A DNA stretch of 12,486 bases from assembly GCA_028698975.1 (NCBI GenBank), contig JAQVVK010000048.1, forward strand, positions 1 through 12,486, written 5' to 3'. This stretch comes from Victivallaceae bacterium. Its GTDB lineage: Bacteria; Verrucomicrobiota; Lentisphaeria; Victivallales; Victivallaceae. The notes below the pieces were generated by a model, which was given only the letters and a program-made list of their open reading frames with translations, made no database searches and was not told the origin of the DNA. Position numbers and translations under genes: made by a program. This document shows, piece by piece, positions 1 through 5,126 of the stretch; position 1 is the stretch's first letter; each line of letters opens with the position of its first letter.

Positions 1-356
1 CGCAGAGTCCGCACAAGGGCATCGCCCTAGCTGAAAATCTGAAGGTACTCCTTGGCCTCGATTGAGATAGAGGGCGGCGGAAGGAATCGGAAGGCGTAAG
101 ATACGTTCCGCAAGCGTCCGGGAATATTTTGAAGTGCCTACAGTCGCTCGGAAATTGGCGTGCGACGCTCAAAATAGCGGAGGACAGCTGGGTAGTCAGG
201 GGGCGGCTCTGCCTCCGCATAGGAGGGCATCCGGCATGATCCAAAGGTACTCCTACCGACCTTTTCTCATGGAGGGCGGCGGAAGGACTCCATATATTCA
301 GCAGACTTGCTTGGCGGCGATAAAAAGTTTTTTCCGTCGCAGATATGGCTAATCTA
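1..356. other. Gene-less stretch at the left edge
   Basis: I see no convincing gene here. Frame 3 is open from the window edge to a stop at 63-65 and could be the last 20 residues of a protein lying outside the window, but this is too short to support. A 72-codon GTG-started frame at 134-352 lacks a Shine-Dalgarno and resembles no family I know. The clearest structure is the direct repeat at 42-88 and 244-290. The stretch lies downstream of the leftward HARE-HTH gene, and I find no strong terminator for that gene in it. Confidence 0.5.
42..290 (+). repeat. Imperfect direct repeat, two 47-bp units 202 bp apart
   Basis: The units are 42-88 and 244-290. Two blocks are identical and keep the same spacing: AAGGTACTCCT (42-52 and 244-254) and GAGGGCGGCGGAAGGA (70-85 and 272-287). 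The 17 bases between the blocks are largely different. Conserved ends around a diverged centre suggest two copies of a binding or recombination site, or remnants of a duplicated phage or element sequence. The function is unknown. Confidence 0.5.
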
Positions 357-833
357 TCACGCTAGCCGGAATTTGCCCTTCTGTTCAGCCTTGACGATAC
401 GCGGATGCTCTTTGGTGGCGATCTCACGAAAGATTGCACCATAGAGCGTCTGTTCCGGCGTTTTCGCTCCGGTCGGCGTCCACAAGCCCAGTTTGGTTGC
501 CATCGCCACCAGTTCGCGGGTGTTGAACGCCGAGCCGTCCGGCTGGCTTTGCAGAACACGAATCGCCGCTTCCATGAGGCTTAAGTGTTTCTCAGGCGTT
601 TCCGTTTTCTCCGGCTCATTGGAGGCGGTCGGCGGAATTATTATTTGCTGTGCGGGTTCAACCGCCACGCCATCCGGCATCGGTTCAAGCCGCCTTGCGG
701 AGAACTCTTTGCCGTTCCTGTTGCGGACGCGGTATGCGCCGCCGTCCTCCAACGCGATGACTTCCACTTCGATTGCGTTGCGACCGACTCTGGCGATTGC
801 CATCGTCCCGACCGTGATGTTTTCGATTGCCAT
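357..833 (-). CDS. HARE-HTH domain protein (158 aa), putative DNA-binding regulator
   Basis: The C-terminal part (about residues 84-158) fits the HARE-HTH winged helix fold: MEAAIRVLQ, then a TRELV helix, GLW, the TPEQTLYGAI recognition segment and a closing KGKFRLA. HARE-HTH occurs in RNA polymerase delta, restriction enzymes and the eukaryotic ASXL proteins, and has been proposed to sense DNA or modified DNA. Residues 8-50 look like a small beta-rich, SH3-like domain, joined by a Pro/Glu-rich linker (51-83). I chose the ATG at 833 because GGGAGG lies 4 nt upstream. The frame is open further up, and an ATG at 863 also has a purine stretch (GGAGAG, inside the inverted repeat), so a product 10 residues longer is possible. 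The gene diverges from the DUF2924-recombinase operon, which makes a regulator of that operon the natural guess. It could instead be an accessory factor of the recombinase. Confidence 0.72.
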   Translation of the reverse strand: MAIENITVGTMAIARVGRNAIEVEVIALEDGGAYRVRNRNGKEFSARRLEPMPDGVAVEPAQQIIIPPTASNEPEKTETPEKHLSLMEAAIRVLQSQPDGSAFNTRELVAMATKLGLWTPTGAKTPEQTLYGAIFREIATKEHPRIVKAEQKGKFRLA

Positions 834-891
834 GCTTGCCTCCCATGGTTTGGCCTTACGCATATAGAAAGCTCTCCATGGCGACATAGCA

Positions 892-906
892 AATCGAACA
901 TCGATT
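892..906. promoter_or_regulatory. Dyad AATCGA-ACA-TCGATT, candidate operator
   Basis: This is a perfect 6-3-6 inverted repeat inside the divergent intergenic region, 59 bp from the HARE-HTH start and 35 bp before the small ORF. The position would suit an autoregulatory site for one of the cassette's HTH proteins. I could not place a clear sigma70 promoter beside it. Confidence 0.3.
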
Positions 907-941
907 ATTAACCGAAACTTGTTCAACGAAAGGATATTACC

Positions 942-1055
942 ATGGAAAACACTTCCAAAATACAGACGATCTGCGAGATACTCGCCGCCGCGATTTTGCG
1001 GCTGACCGGAGCAAGGATTCCGGCGGTCGTGAAAGAGGCGAAATTGTGTCGGTAA
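942..1055 (+). CDS. Small ORF, 37 aa, first gene of the recombinase cassette (putative)
   Basis: The frame starts at an ATG preceded by AAAGGA at a spacing of about 7 nt and ends at TAA 1053-1055. The product starts MENTSKIQTICEILAAAILR and continues to KLCR. An amphipathic helix around residues 6-23 is likely. It lies in the same direction as DUF2924, 80 nt upstream. I do not recognise a family. Evidence for translation is the ribosome binding site, the codon pattern and the conserved-looking helix. Evidence against is the length and its location between inverted repeats, where it could be a leader peptide. Confidence 0.45.
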   Translation: MENTSKIQTICEILAAAILRLTGARIPAVVKEAKLCR

Positions 1056-1135
1056 GCACTTGCTATAACGCGACAGGAGAGCTTTCTATATACGCAACCG
1101 AATCCACAACCATTTAACCTCGGAAAGGATGAAAA

Positions 1136-1573
1136 ATGGATGCTCAAACACAACCGAACGAAGTCCGTGTCCAGCTGCTCGGCCTTCAGCACCTGACAAT
1201 GCTGGAACTCACGGAAAAATGGAAACTGCTCTTTCACAAGGAGCCGCCGGAATACGGCGAAGTCTTCATGCGCCGCCGTCTCGCCCACCGCATACAGGAA
1301 CTCGCCTATGGCGGTTTGAGCGACGCCGCACAGAAGAAAATCGAGAGCGTCAACGGCAAACTGAAACGCTCGACCATTGCGGACATCCGCATCGGAACGC
1401 TGCTTGTCCGTACCTGGCGCGACCGGAAATACGAGGTGCGCGTCTGCAAGGACGGTTTCGAATGGAACGGGCAGATTTACGGCTCGCTCTCGGCAACGGC
1501 GCGCGCCATTACCGGAGTCAACCGCAACGGATATGAATTTTTCGGAATCAAGGAGAAACGCAAACATGACTGA
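1136..1573 (+). CDS. DUF2924 family protein (145 aa)
   Basis: The C-terminal half carries the DUF2924 signature: GTLLVRTW (87-94), then DGFEWNGQIYGSLSATARAI (106-125) and a closing NGYEFFGI (131-138). The N-terminal half (about 10-60) is helical, with LTMLELTEKWKLLF. Members are small, uncharacterised proteins usually encoded directly before a large serine recombinase in phage-like elements of many bacteria, as here. The start is supported by AAAGGA 6 nt upstream. The stop codon lies inside the recombinase gene (8-nt overlap), so the two are probably translated in step. The role is unknown. A DNA-binding partner or directionality factor for the recombinase is a reasonable inference only. Confidence 0.85.
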   Translation: MDAQTQPNEVRVQLLGLQHLTMLELTEKWKLLFHKEPPEYGEVFMRRRLAHRIQELAYGGLSDAAQKKIESVNGKLKRSTIADIRIGTLLVRTWRDRKYEVRVCKDGFEWNGQIYGSLSATARAITGVNRNGYEFFGIKEKRKHD

Positions 1574-2903
1574 AATTACATCGCCCGTCCGGTGCGCGGT
1601 TTACTGCCGCAAAAGCACCGACGAAGGGCTGGACATGGAATTCAATTCGCTGGACGCCCAGCGCGAGGCGGGAGAAAACTTTATCGCCAGTCAGAAAGCC
1701 AACGGCTGGACGTGCCTGCCGGAATATTACGATGACGGCGGATACAGCGGCGGCAACGCCAACCGTCCGGCGCTCATCCGGCTTCGGGAGGATATTGAAG
1801 CAGGAAAAATCGATGCCGTGATCGTCTACAAAATCGACCGGCTCTCCCGCAGTCTGCTGGACTTCGCGGAACTGCTGACGCTGTTTGACCGCCACCATAT
1901 CGCGTTCGTCAGCGTAACGCAGGACATCAACACCTCAAGCAGTTCCGGGCGTATGATGCTGAATATTTTAATGACGTTCGCCCAGTTTGAACGCGAAGTC
2001 ATCACCGAGAGGATCCGCGATAAAGTCGCCGCCGCGAAAAAGAAGGGAATGCACTGCGGCGGGCCGCCGCCTCTGGGCTATACCTCGAATCCGGTCACCA
2101 AGAAACTGGAAATCGTACCGGAGGAAGCTGAAATGGTGAAGCGCATATTTGCCGCCTATCTTCGGCTCGGTTCGGCGCGGGATGTCGCGGAGGAACTGGA
2201 TGACGCCGGATTCAAAACCCGCACCATGGTCAGCCGGAAAGGTCGGACGCATGGCGGCACACCCTATACCGGCGCGTACATTTACGCCGTGCTGCAAAAT
2301 CCGACCTACATCGGGCTGGTAAAGCATTATGATAAAACCTATCCGGGTGAACATCAGGGCATCATCGACAAAAAGACGTGGAATGCCGCGCAAACGCTGT
2401 TGAAGGAAAATCTGGTGCATGACGGACGGCACGTCAAACGTTTGACACCGCTTCGCGGACTGGTGCGCTGCGGTTGTTGCGGCGGCGTAATGAAGGAAAA
2501 CTTCACCAGAAAGACCGCCGAAAAGAGTTACCGCTACTTCGTCTGCGACCAGGATACCAAACGGATTCATTCGACGTGTCCCTTGAAGCGCGTCCCGGCG
2601 GCGGAACTGGAATCCCTCCTCTTGAACGAAATCGGCACGATGCTGGCGAAGCCGGAGATGCTGGCTGGCGTGATGCACTCGGCGGCGGAGTTGGACGAGA
2701 ACGGAAAGCGCTTGAAACTCAATCAGGTGCGGACGGCGTTCGCCGACTTGGTCAAAGTATGGGACGTGATGTTTCCGGTCGAGCAATACAAATTTGTCCG
2801 TTCCATCATCGCCGGAATCACGGTGTATCCGGACAAGGTCAAAATCGAATACGACACCGCCGGATTGGAACAGATCATCGCGGAAACGGAAGGAGTGAAA
2901 TAA
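1566..2903 (+). CDS. Large serine recombinase / site-specific integrase (445 aa)
   Basis: The N-terminal resolvase domain (about 8-155) has the nucleophile motif YCRKSTDE with Ser17, then DAQREA (30-35), YDDGGYSGGN (55-64) and DRLSR (91-95). A recombinase domain follows (about 165-280; GGPPPLGY at 165-172, NPTYIGLV at 245-252). A zinc ribbon comes next with Cys302, Cys305, Cys327 and Cys338. The C-terminal tail (about 345-445) ends in the usual helical and beta segments. All catalytic landmarks are present, so the enzyme looks active. Such proteins cut and rejoin DNA through a phosphoserine link at short att sites. I chose ATG 1566 over longer upstream frames because AAGGAG lies 9 nt before it and the family starts just before the RCAVYCRKS strand. 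It overlaps DUF2924 by 8 nt and is followed 1 nt later by an HTH gene. No paired att sites were identified. Confidence 0.93.
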   Translation: MTEITSPVRCAVYCRKSTDEGLDMEFNSLDAQREAGENFIASQKANGWTCLPEYYDDGGYSGGNANRPALIRLREDIEAGKIDAVIVYKIDRLSRSLLDFAELLTLFDRHHIAFVSVTQDINTSSSSGRMMLNILMTFAQFEREVITERIRDKVAAAKKKGMHCGGPPPLGYTSNPVTKKLEIVPEEAEMVKRIFAAYLRLGSARDVAEELDDAGFKTRTMVSRKGRTHGGTPYTGAYIYAVLQNPTYIGLVKHYDKTYPGEHQGIIDKKTWNAAQTLLKENLVHDGRHVKRLTPLRGLVRCGCCGGVMKENFTRKTAEKSYRYFVCDQDTKRIHSTCPLKRVPAAELESLLLNEIGTMLAKPEMLAGVMHSAAELDENGKRLKLNQVRTAFADLVKVWDVMFPVEQYKFVRSIIAGITVYPDKVKIEYDTAGLEQIIAETEGVK

Positions 2904-2904
2904 G

Positions 2905-3303
2905 ATGCGGAGCATGGAAAAACTGGTCAACGGCAACATCGAGGTCACCATTGACATTCACCTGAAATACGACGGGCATAAAACCGTCATCATCCAGCCG
3001 GACAGCGAACCGGCGGAATTCGATCCCGAAAAGATGTCGCCGCTGCAGAAGGCGCTGGTGCAGGGGTTTCAATACCGGGATGCCTTGGAAAACGGCGATG
3101 TGGCTACCGTTTCCGAACTGGCGCGGCGCGAGAACCAGGAACGCGCATTCCTCTTCCGTGCGCTGTCGCTGGTGAACCTTGCGCCGGACATCATCAAAGC
3201 GATTCTGACCGGCACGGAGCCGCCTACCGTTACGCTGTCGCGATTGCGGCGCGGTTTCCCGGATGACTGGGACGAGCAGCGGAAATTGTTCGGCATGGCG
3301 TAA
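2905..3303 (+). CDS. Small HTH-type protein of the recombinase cassette (132 aa)
   Basis: Residues about 67-100 (ATVSELARRENQERAFLFRA, then LSLVNLAPDIIKAIL) read as a helix-turn-helix of the kind seen in ParB-like proteins and in small proteins encoded directly after DUF2924-recombinase pairs. The C-terminus, FPDDWDEQRKLFGM, is also typical of that group. The N-terminal 40 residues form a beta-rich segment (VEVTIDIH-like strands) of unknown role. It begins 1 nt after the recombinase stop, with AAGGAG 9 nt upstream. The in-frame ATG at 2914 is too far from that site. It probably binds DNA as a partner or regulator of the recombinase. The function is not established. Confidence 0.75.
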   Translation: MRSMEKLVNGNIEVTIDIHLKYDGHKTVIIQPDSEPAEFDPEKMSPLQKALVQGFQYRDALENGDVATVSELARRENQERAFLFRALSLVNLAPDIIKAILTGTEPPTVTLSRLRRGFPDDWDEQRKLFGMA

Positions 3304-3308
3304 AATAG

Positions 3309-3352
3309 AATCCCGGCAGGCACTCCTTACGGAGTGTCGGTCGGGATTTTTT
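3309..3352 (+). terminator. Rho-independent terminator of the recombinase operon
   Basis: Outer pairs AATCCCG/CGGGATT and inner pairs GCACTCC/GGAGTGT close on a TTAC loop and run into six T. On the minus strand the same hairpin is followed by TTCTATTTT, so it may also stop the converging vapBC transcript. Confidence 0.9.
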
Positions 3353-3363
3353 GTTTCACGGGT

Positions 3364-3392
3364 AATTTTGTCTATTCTGTCGCAATGTCGCA
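3364..3392 (-). repeat. 29-bp inverted repeat, left copy, beside the vapC stop
   Basis: The reverse complement matches 4130-4158 at 27 of 29 positions. Each copy holds two TGCGACA units separated by one base, then GAATAGACA. This copy ends 3 nt from the vapC stop codon. Confidence 0.8.
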
Positions 3393-3395
3393 GAG

Positions 3396-3809
3396 TTATT
3401 TTCCGCAATCCGCGGTTGTCCAGTTTTCAATTTTAAGCTTGGAAACCTTTGAAAAATGGGCTGTATTGTTTGTAACCAAAAGCGCACCTTCGGCTATTGC
3501 GGATGCCGCAATCAGCATATCCATCGAACCGAGCGGTGTGCCGTTGGCTTCTGTTTCCAATCGGATTCCGGCATAAGCCTTTGCCGCATCAGCGGTCCAG
3601 TCGCGGATAGGAACAAGATCACAATACGCCTTGACATTCTGAGTCAGTATTTTTGAATTCCGTTTTTTTGCACCGAAAAGCAGTTCAGCGGCGGTTATGC
3701 AGGAGATGCAGCAGCTTGGAAAATGTTTCCGGAATGCCTCCGTGACTTCCGGATGATCGCCGCGAATCAGATACGAGGAAATGTCGGTGTCCAGCATGTA
3801 GAGAACCAT
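3396..3809 (-). CDS. vapC: VapC-type PIN-domain toxin (137 aa)
   Basis: This is a PIN-domain ribonuclease toxin. The N-terminal MLDTDISSYLIRG gives the first acidic residue (Asp7, with Asp9). ITAAELLFGAKKR supplies Glu42 and GSMDMLIAASAIAEG supplies Asp97. The TNNTAHFSKV segment (113-122) closes the metal site. The length is normal for the family. VapC enzymes cut RNA, often the initiator tRNA or 23S rRNA; the target here cannot be read from the sequence. The start codon overlaps the vapB stop by one base (TGATG), which gives the usual antitoxin-first, translationally coupled order. The key residues are intact, so the toxin is probably functional. Confidence 0.92.
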   Translation of the reverse strand: MVLYMLDTDISSYLIRGDHPEVTEAFRKHFPSCCISCITAAELLFGAKKRNSKILTQNVKAYCDLVPIRDWTADAAKAYAGIRLETEANGTPLGSMDMLIAASAIAEGALLVTNNTAHFSKVSKLKIENWTTADCGK

Positions 3810-4039
3810 CAGAACAAATCCCTTTCCTGCACCTTTTGAGCCACATCACGGTCAAGCTCGAAGTCGGGACATTTGGGCATGGCAAGGAATGCCTCCAATG
3901 CGCTATCCGTGGAAATGGGTGACAGGATTATGTTTTTCCCTTCGCGTCGGATTCTTACCTCGGCCGTGGAAAACCTGTATTTTTTCGGCAACCGCACCGC
4001 CTGCGACCGTCCGGTCTTGAATATTTTGGCCGTTTCCAT
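3809..4039 (-). CDS. vapB: VapB-type antitoxin, AbrB/SpoVT fold (76 aa)
   Basis: Residues 3-45 (AKIFKTGRSQAVRLPKKYRF onward to IILSPI) are a typical swapped-hairpin AbrB domain that binds operator DNA as a dimer. The tail (about 46-76) would wrap around and block VapC. The start is supported by GAGGTG 5-6 nt upstream. It is first in a two-gene unit with vapC. A palindrome overlapping its promoter indicates the usual self-repression by the VapBC complex. Confidence 0.9.
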   Translation of the reverse strand: METAKIFKTGRSQAVRLPKKYRFSTAEVRIRREGKNIILSPISTDSALEAFLAMPKCPDFELDRDVAQKVQERDLF

Positions 4040-4064
4040 GATTCACCTCGCAATCTGTTTTATT

Positions 4065-4106
4065 TGGTATATATCAATAATATATACCATGCAGAGAAAA
4101 AGTCAA
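4065..4106 (-). promoter_or_regulatory. vapBC promoter with palindromic operator
   Basis: On the minus strand TTGACT (4101-4106) and TATATT (4079-4084) are separated by 16 bp. A perfect 10-bp inverted repeat, TGGTATATAT and its complement (4065-4074 and 4080-4089, 5-bp spacer), covers the -10 element and lies 25 bp before the vapB start. Its place and symmetry fit a VapB dimer site. Confidence 0.75.
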
Positions 4107-4129
4107 GCAATGTTTTTGGAAATCCACTT

Positions 4130-4158
4130 TGCGACAATGCGACAGAATAGACAGAATT
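4130..4158 (+). repeat. 29-bp inverted repeat, right copy, upstream of vapBC
   Basis: Partner of 3364-3392 (27 of 29 positions). It lies 40 bp beyond the vapBC operator, so the pair encloses the toxin, the antitoxin and their control site and little else. Confidence 0.8.
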
Positions 4159-4165
4159 GATTTGC

Positions 4166-4198
4166 CACGGTTCATTACTCTTTGTTATATGGACCGTG
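4166..4198. repeat. Hairpin, 10-bp stem
   Basis: CACGGTTCAT (4166-4175) pairs with ATGGACCGTG (4189-4198) with one T-G wobble and a 13-nt loop. No T-run follows on the + strand, so it is not a standard terminator in that direction. Confidence 0.5.
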
Positions 4199-4249
4199 AA
4201 TATAAAGACCGACGCCCAGTGCTGAAAGAACGCGAAGCAGTTTCCCTGT

Positions 4250-4317
4250 TACCCTTGGGAAATATTTCCACAGGGTATTCAGCTCAATTACACCCTGTGC
4301 CCTCGGATGGCTCAGGG
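4250..4317. repeat. Palindrome pair H1 and H2
   Basis: H1 (4250-4277) has outer arms TACCCT/AGGGTA around a perfect inner palindrome GGAAATATTTCC with two mismatches between. H2 (4293-4317) pairs CCCTG/CAGGG and GCC/GGC around a 7-nt loop with one T-T mismatch. Confidence 0.6.
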
Positions 4318-4369
4318 GCGGTATCCATTCATTTTGCTTCTTTGCGCTGTTTCATTTTGTGTTTTTGCG

Positions 4370-4399
4370 GTAATTGATTTTGTCTTTCTGCATGTTCTT
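4370..4399 (+). repeat. Possible third, degraded copy of the 29-bp repeat
   Basis: GGTAATTGATTTTGTCT followed by TTCTG resembles the left copy (GGTAATTTTGTCTATTCTG) with an insertion and several changes. It suggests a dispersed repeat family, but the match is weak. Confidence 0.3.
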
Positions 4400-4429
4400 T
4401 CTTACCTCCAGCTGGATTATATGGAAGAT

Positions 4430-4482
4430 ACCCTGTGCCAAATTTGGCACAAGGTTACCCTAATCCAATATTGGAGTAGGGT
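4430..4482. repeat. Palindrome pair H3 and H4, back to back
   Basis: H3 (4430-4455) contains the perfect 18-bp palindrome TGTGCCAAATTTGGCACA with three further pairs beyond one mismatch. H4 (4457-4482) has arms ACCCTA/TAGGGT around TCCAATATTGGA with one A-G mismatch. Both are 26 bp and are separated by one base. Confidence 0.75.
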
Positions 4483-4490
4483 TGAACATC

Positions 4491-4557
4491 TAGCCATCGG
4501 AGGGAGGAATGTTGTTGGAGCAACCGAGAGGACGCATGTTCGAATCTCACATGGTTA
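4491..4557 (+). pseudogene. tRNA-like relic (speculative)
   Basis: TAGCCAT (4491-4497) can pair over all seven positions, one a G-T wobble, with ATGGTTA (4551-4557). A canonical T-loop string GTTCGAATC sits at 4538-4546, five bases before the 3' strand, as in a tRNA. The T-stem does not pair (GCATG against CTCAC), no normal D-arm or anticodon arm can be drawn, and the length is short. It may be a decayed tRNA or chance. Confidence 0.22.
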
Positions 4558-4625
4558 TCGTTGCCTGCGTTTTCATAATGACCGGAATGGGCGAGAATAA
4601 CATTGCTGATTATTAACAAGTTATG

Positions 4626-4656
4626 ACCTGTGTCTAAAACGGATGGTGACACAGGT
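4626..4656. repeat. Hairpin, perfect 9-bp stem
   Basis: ACCTGTGTC (4626-4634) and GACACAGGT (4648-4656) pair fully across a 13-nt loop. No T-run follows on either strand. It is part of the structured gene-less stretch. Confidence 0.5.
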
Positions 4657-4768
4657 GGTTTCCAAGAAATCTGAGCAGTTGAGCAGATTGGGCGGTAGAA
4701 GAGCATAGAAAATAGCGATACCCTTGCGGATTTGAGCAGATTTGAGCTCAACTTTTGAGGCGGAAAAC

Positions 4769-4793
4769 AAAAAAGCCAGTCACTTGGACTGGC
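4769..4793 (-). terminator. Terminator of tRNA-Phe
   Basis: On the minus strand GCCAGTC pairs with GACTGGC over a 5-nt loop and runs into six T. It begins 15 nt after the CCA end of the tRNA. Confidence 0.9.
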
Positions 4794-4808
4794 GTATAGA
4801 CAAAAAAA

Positions 4809-4884
4809 TGGTGGCCGGACCCGGAATCGAACCGGGGACACGGGGATTTTCAGTCCCCTGCTCTACCGACTGAGCTATCCTGCC
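4809..4884 (-). tRNA. tRNA-Phe (anticodon GAA), CCA encoded
   Basis: The 76-nt cloverleaf is complete on the minus strand. The D-arm is GCTC/GAGC, the anticodon arm is GGGGA-CTGAAAA-TCCCC with GAA, the T-arm is CCCGG-TTCGATT-CCGGG, the discriminator is A and CCA is encoded. The acceptor stem pairs GGCAGGA with TCCGGCC, leaving an A4-G69 mismatch where C4 would pair. A -35-like TTGACT lies upstream (4926-4931), but no -10 box is well spaced from it. The 3' end faces the accessory half. Confidence 0.95.
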
Positions 4885-5051
4885 ACTCAACGCCTCTTAA
4901 TAGACACCATATTTTACTTTTTTCAAGTCAATTTATTACTCTTTTTGCTTTTTTTTAAGGTTCTTTTAGCGGATTTAACCCCTCTTCTTTATTTTTTCAT
5001 CACCCACACCACCATTAAGACTCCAGCATCAGCCCATTCTTATCTCAGATG

Positions 5052-5118
5052 AAATACCACACCCATTCGCTTTAATTTTACGTCATCAGTGGTATTTTAT
5101 TGCAAAATGGTGTATATT
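5052..5118 (+). promoter_or_regulatory. Putative tyrA control region
   Basis: A perfect 9-bp inverted repeat AAATACCAC/GTGGTATTT (5052-5060 and 5089-5097) lies upstream of a -10-like TATATT (5113-5118). A further AAATACCA sits inside the first codons (5137-5144). These could be operator half-sites. I see no good -35 at the right distance. The rest of the 4885-5126 gap is AT-rich without further features. Confidence 0.3.
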
Positions 5119-5126
5119 AATCCAAT

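Larger units (their letters stand above)
859..1094. repeat. 19-bp inverted repeats bracketing the divergent control region
   Basis: The arms are 859-877 and 1076-1094. They match at 18 of 19 positions in opposite orientation and share the core GGAGAGCTTTCTATAT. Read outward, each arm points at a gene start: 25 nt lie between the left arm and the HARE-HTH ATG, and 41 nt between the right arm and the DUF2924 ATG. The 198 bp enclosed hold the divergent control DNA and the 37-codon ORF. The arms may be paired operator or leader elements, or crossover sites of an invertible segment. Confidence 0.6.
4159..4768. other. Gene-less, palindrome-rich stretch
   Basis: No frame here resembles a protein. 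The region holds many hairpin-forming inverted repeats (4166-4198, 4250-4277, 4293-4317, 4430-4455, 4457-4482, 4626-4656). It also has a possible tRNA-like relic (4491-4557) and a direct repeat TTGAGCAGATT (4679-4689 and 4732-4742). It is either a nest of extragenic repeats beside a tRNA gene or a large structured RNA. Direction is undetermined. Confidence 0.6.

Noticed and set aside
3..65. Open frame from the window edge ending in TGA, possible tail of an upstream gene
   Set aside because: Only 20 residues are visible and they match nothing I can name.
134..352. 72-codon GTG-started frame on the + strand
   Set aside because: No ribosome binding site, no family resemblance, and it runs through the direct-repeat unit; probably non-coding.
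493..911. Two + strand frames opposite the HARE-HTH gene
   Set aside because: They are antisense shadows of a gene with a recognisable domain and a good ribosome binding site.
1566..2903. Diversity-generating or transposase system around the recombinase
   Set aside because: No reverse transcriptase, no adenine-biased template repeat and no DDE or tyrosine enzyme is encoded; the gene is a standard large serine recombinase.
1968..2957. 329-codon minus-strand frame opposite the recombinase
   Set aside because: The + strand carries an unmistakable serine recombinase; the reverse frame is a by-product of its codon bias.
4166..4482. CRISPR array
   Set aside because: The palindromes differ in sequence and spacing; there is no regular repeat-spacer pattern and no cas gene.
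4455..4841. 128-codon minus-strand frame running out of the tRNA
   Set aside because: It starts inside tRNA-Phe, a common artefact, and crosses the tRNA terminator and palindromes.
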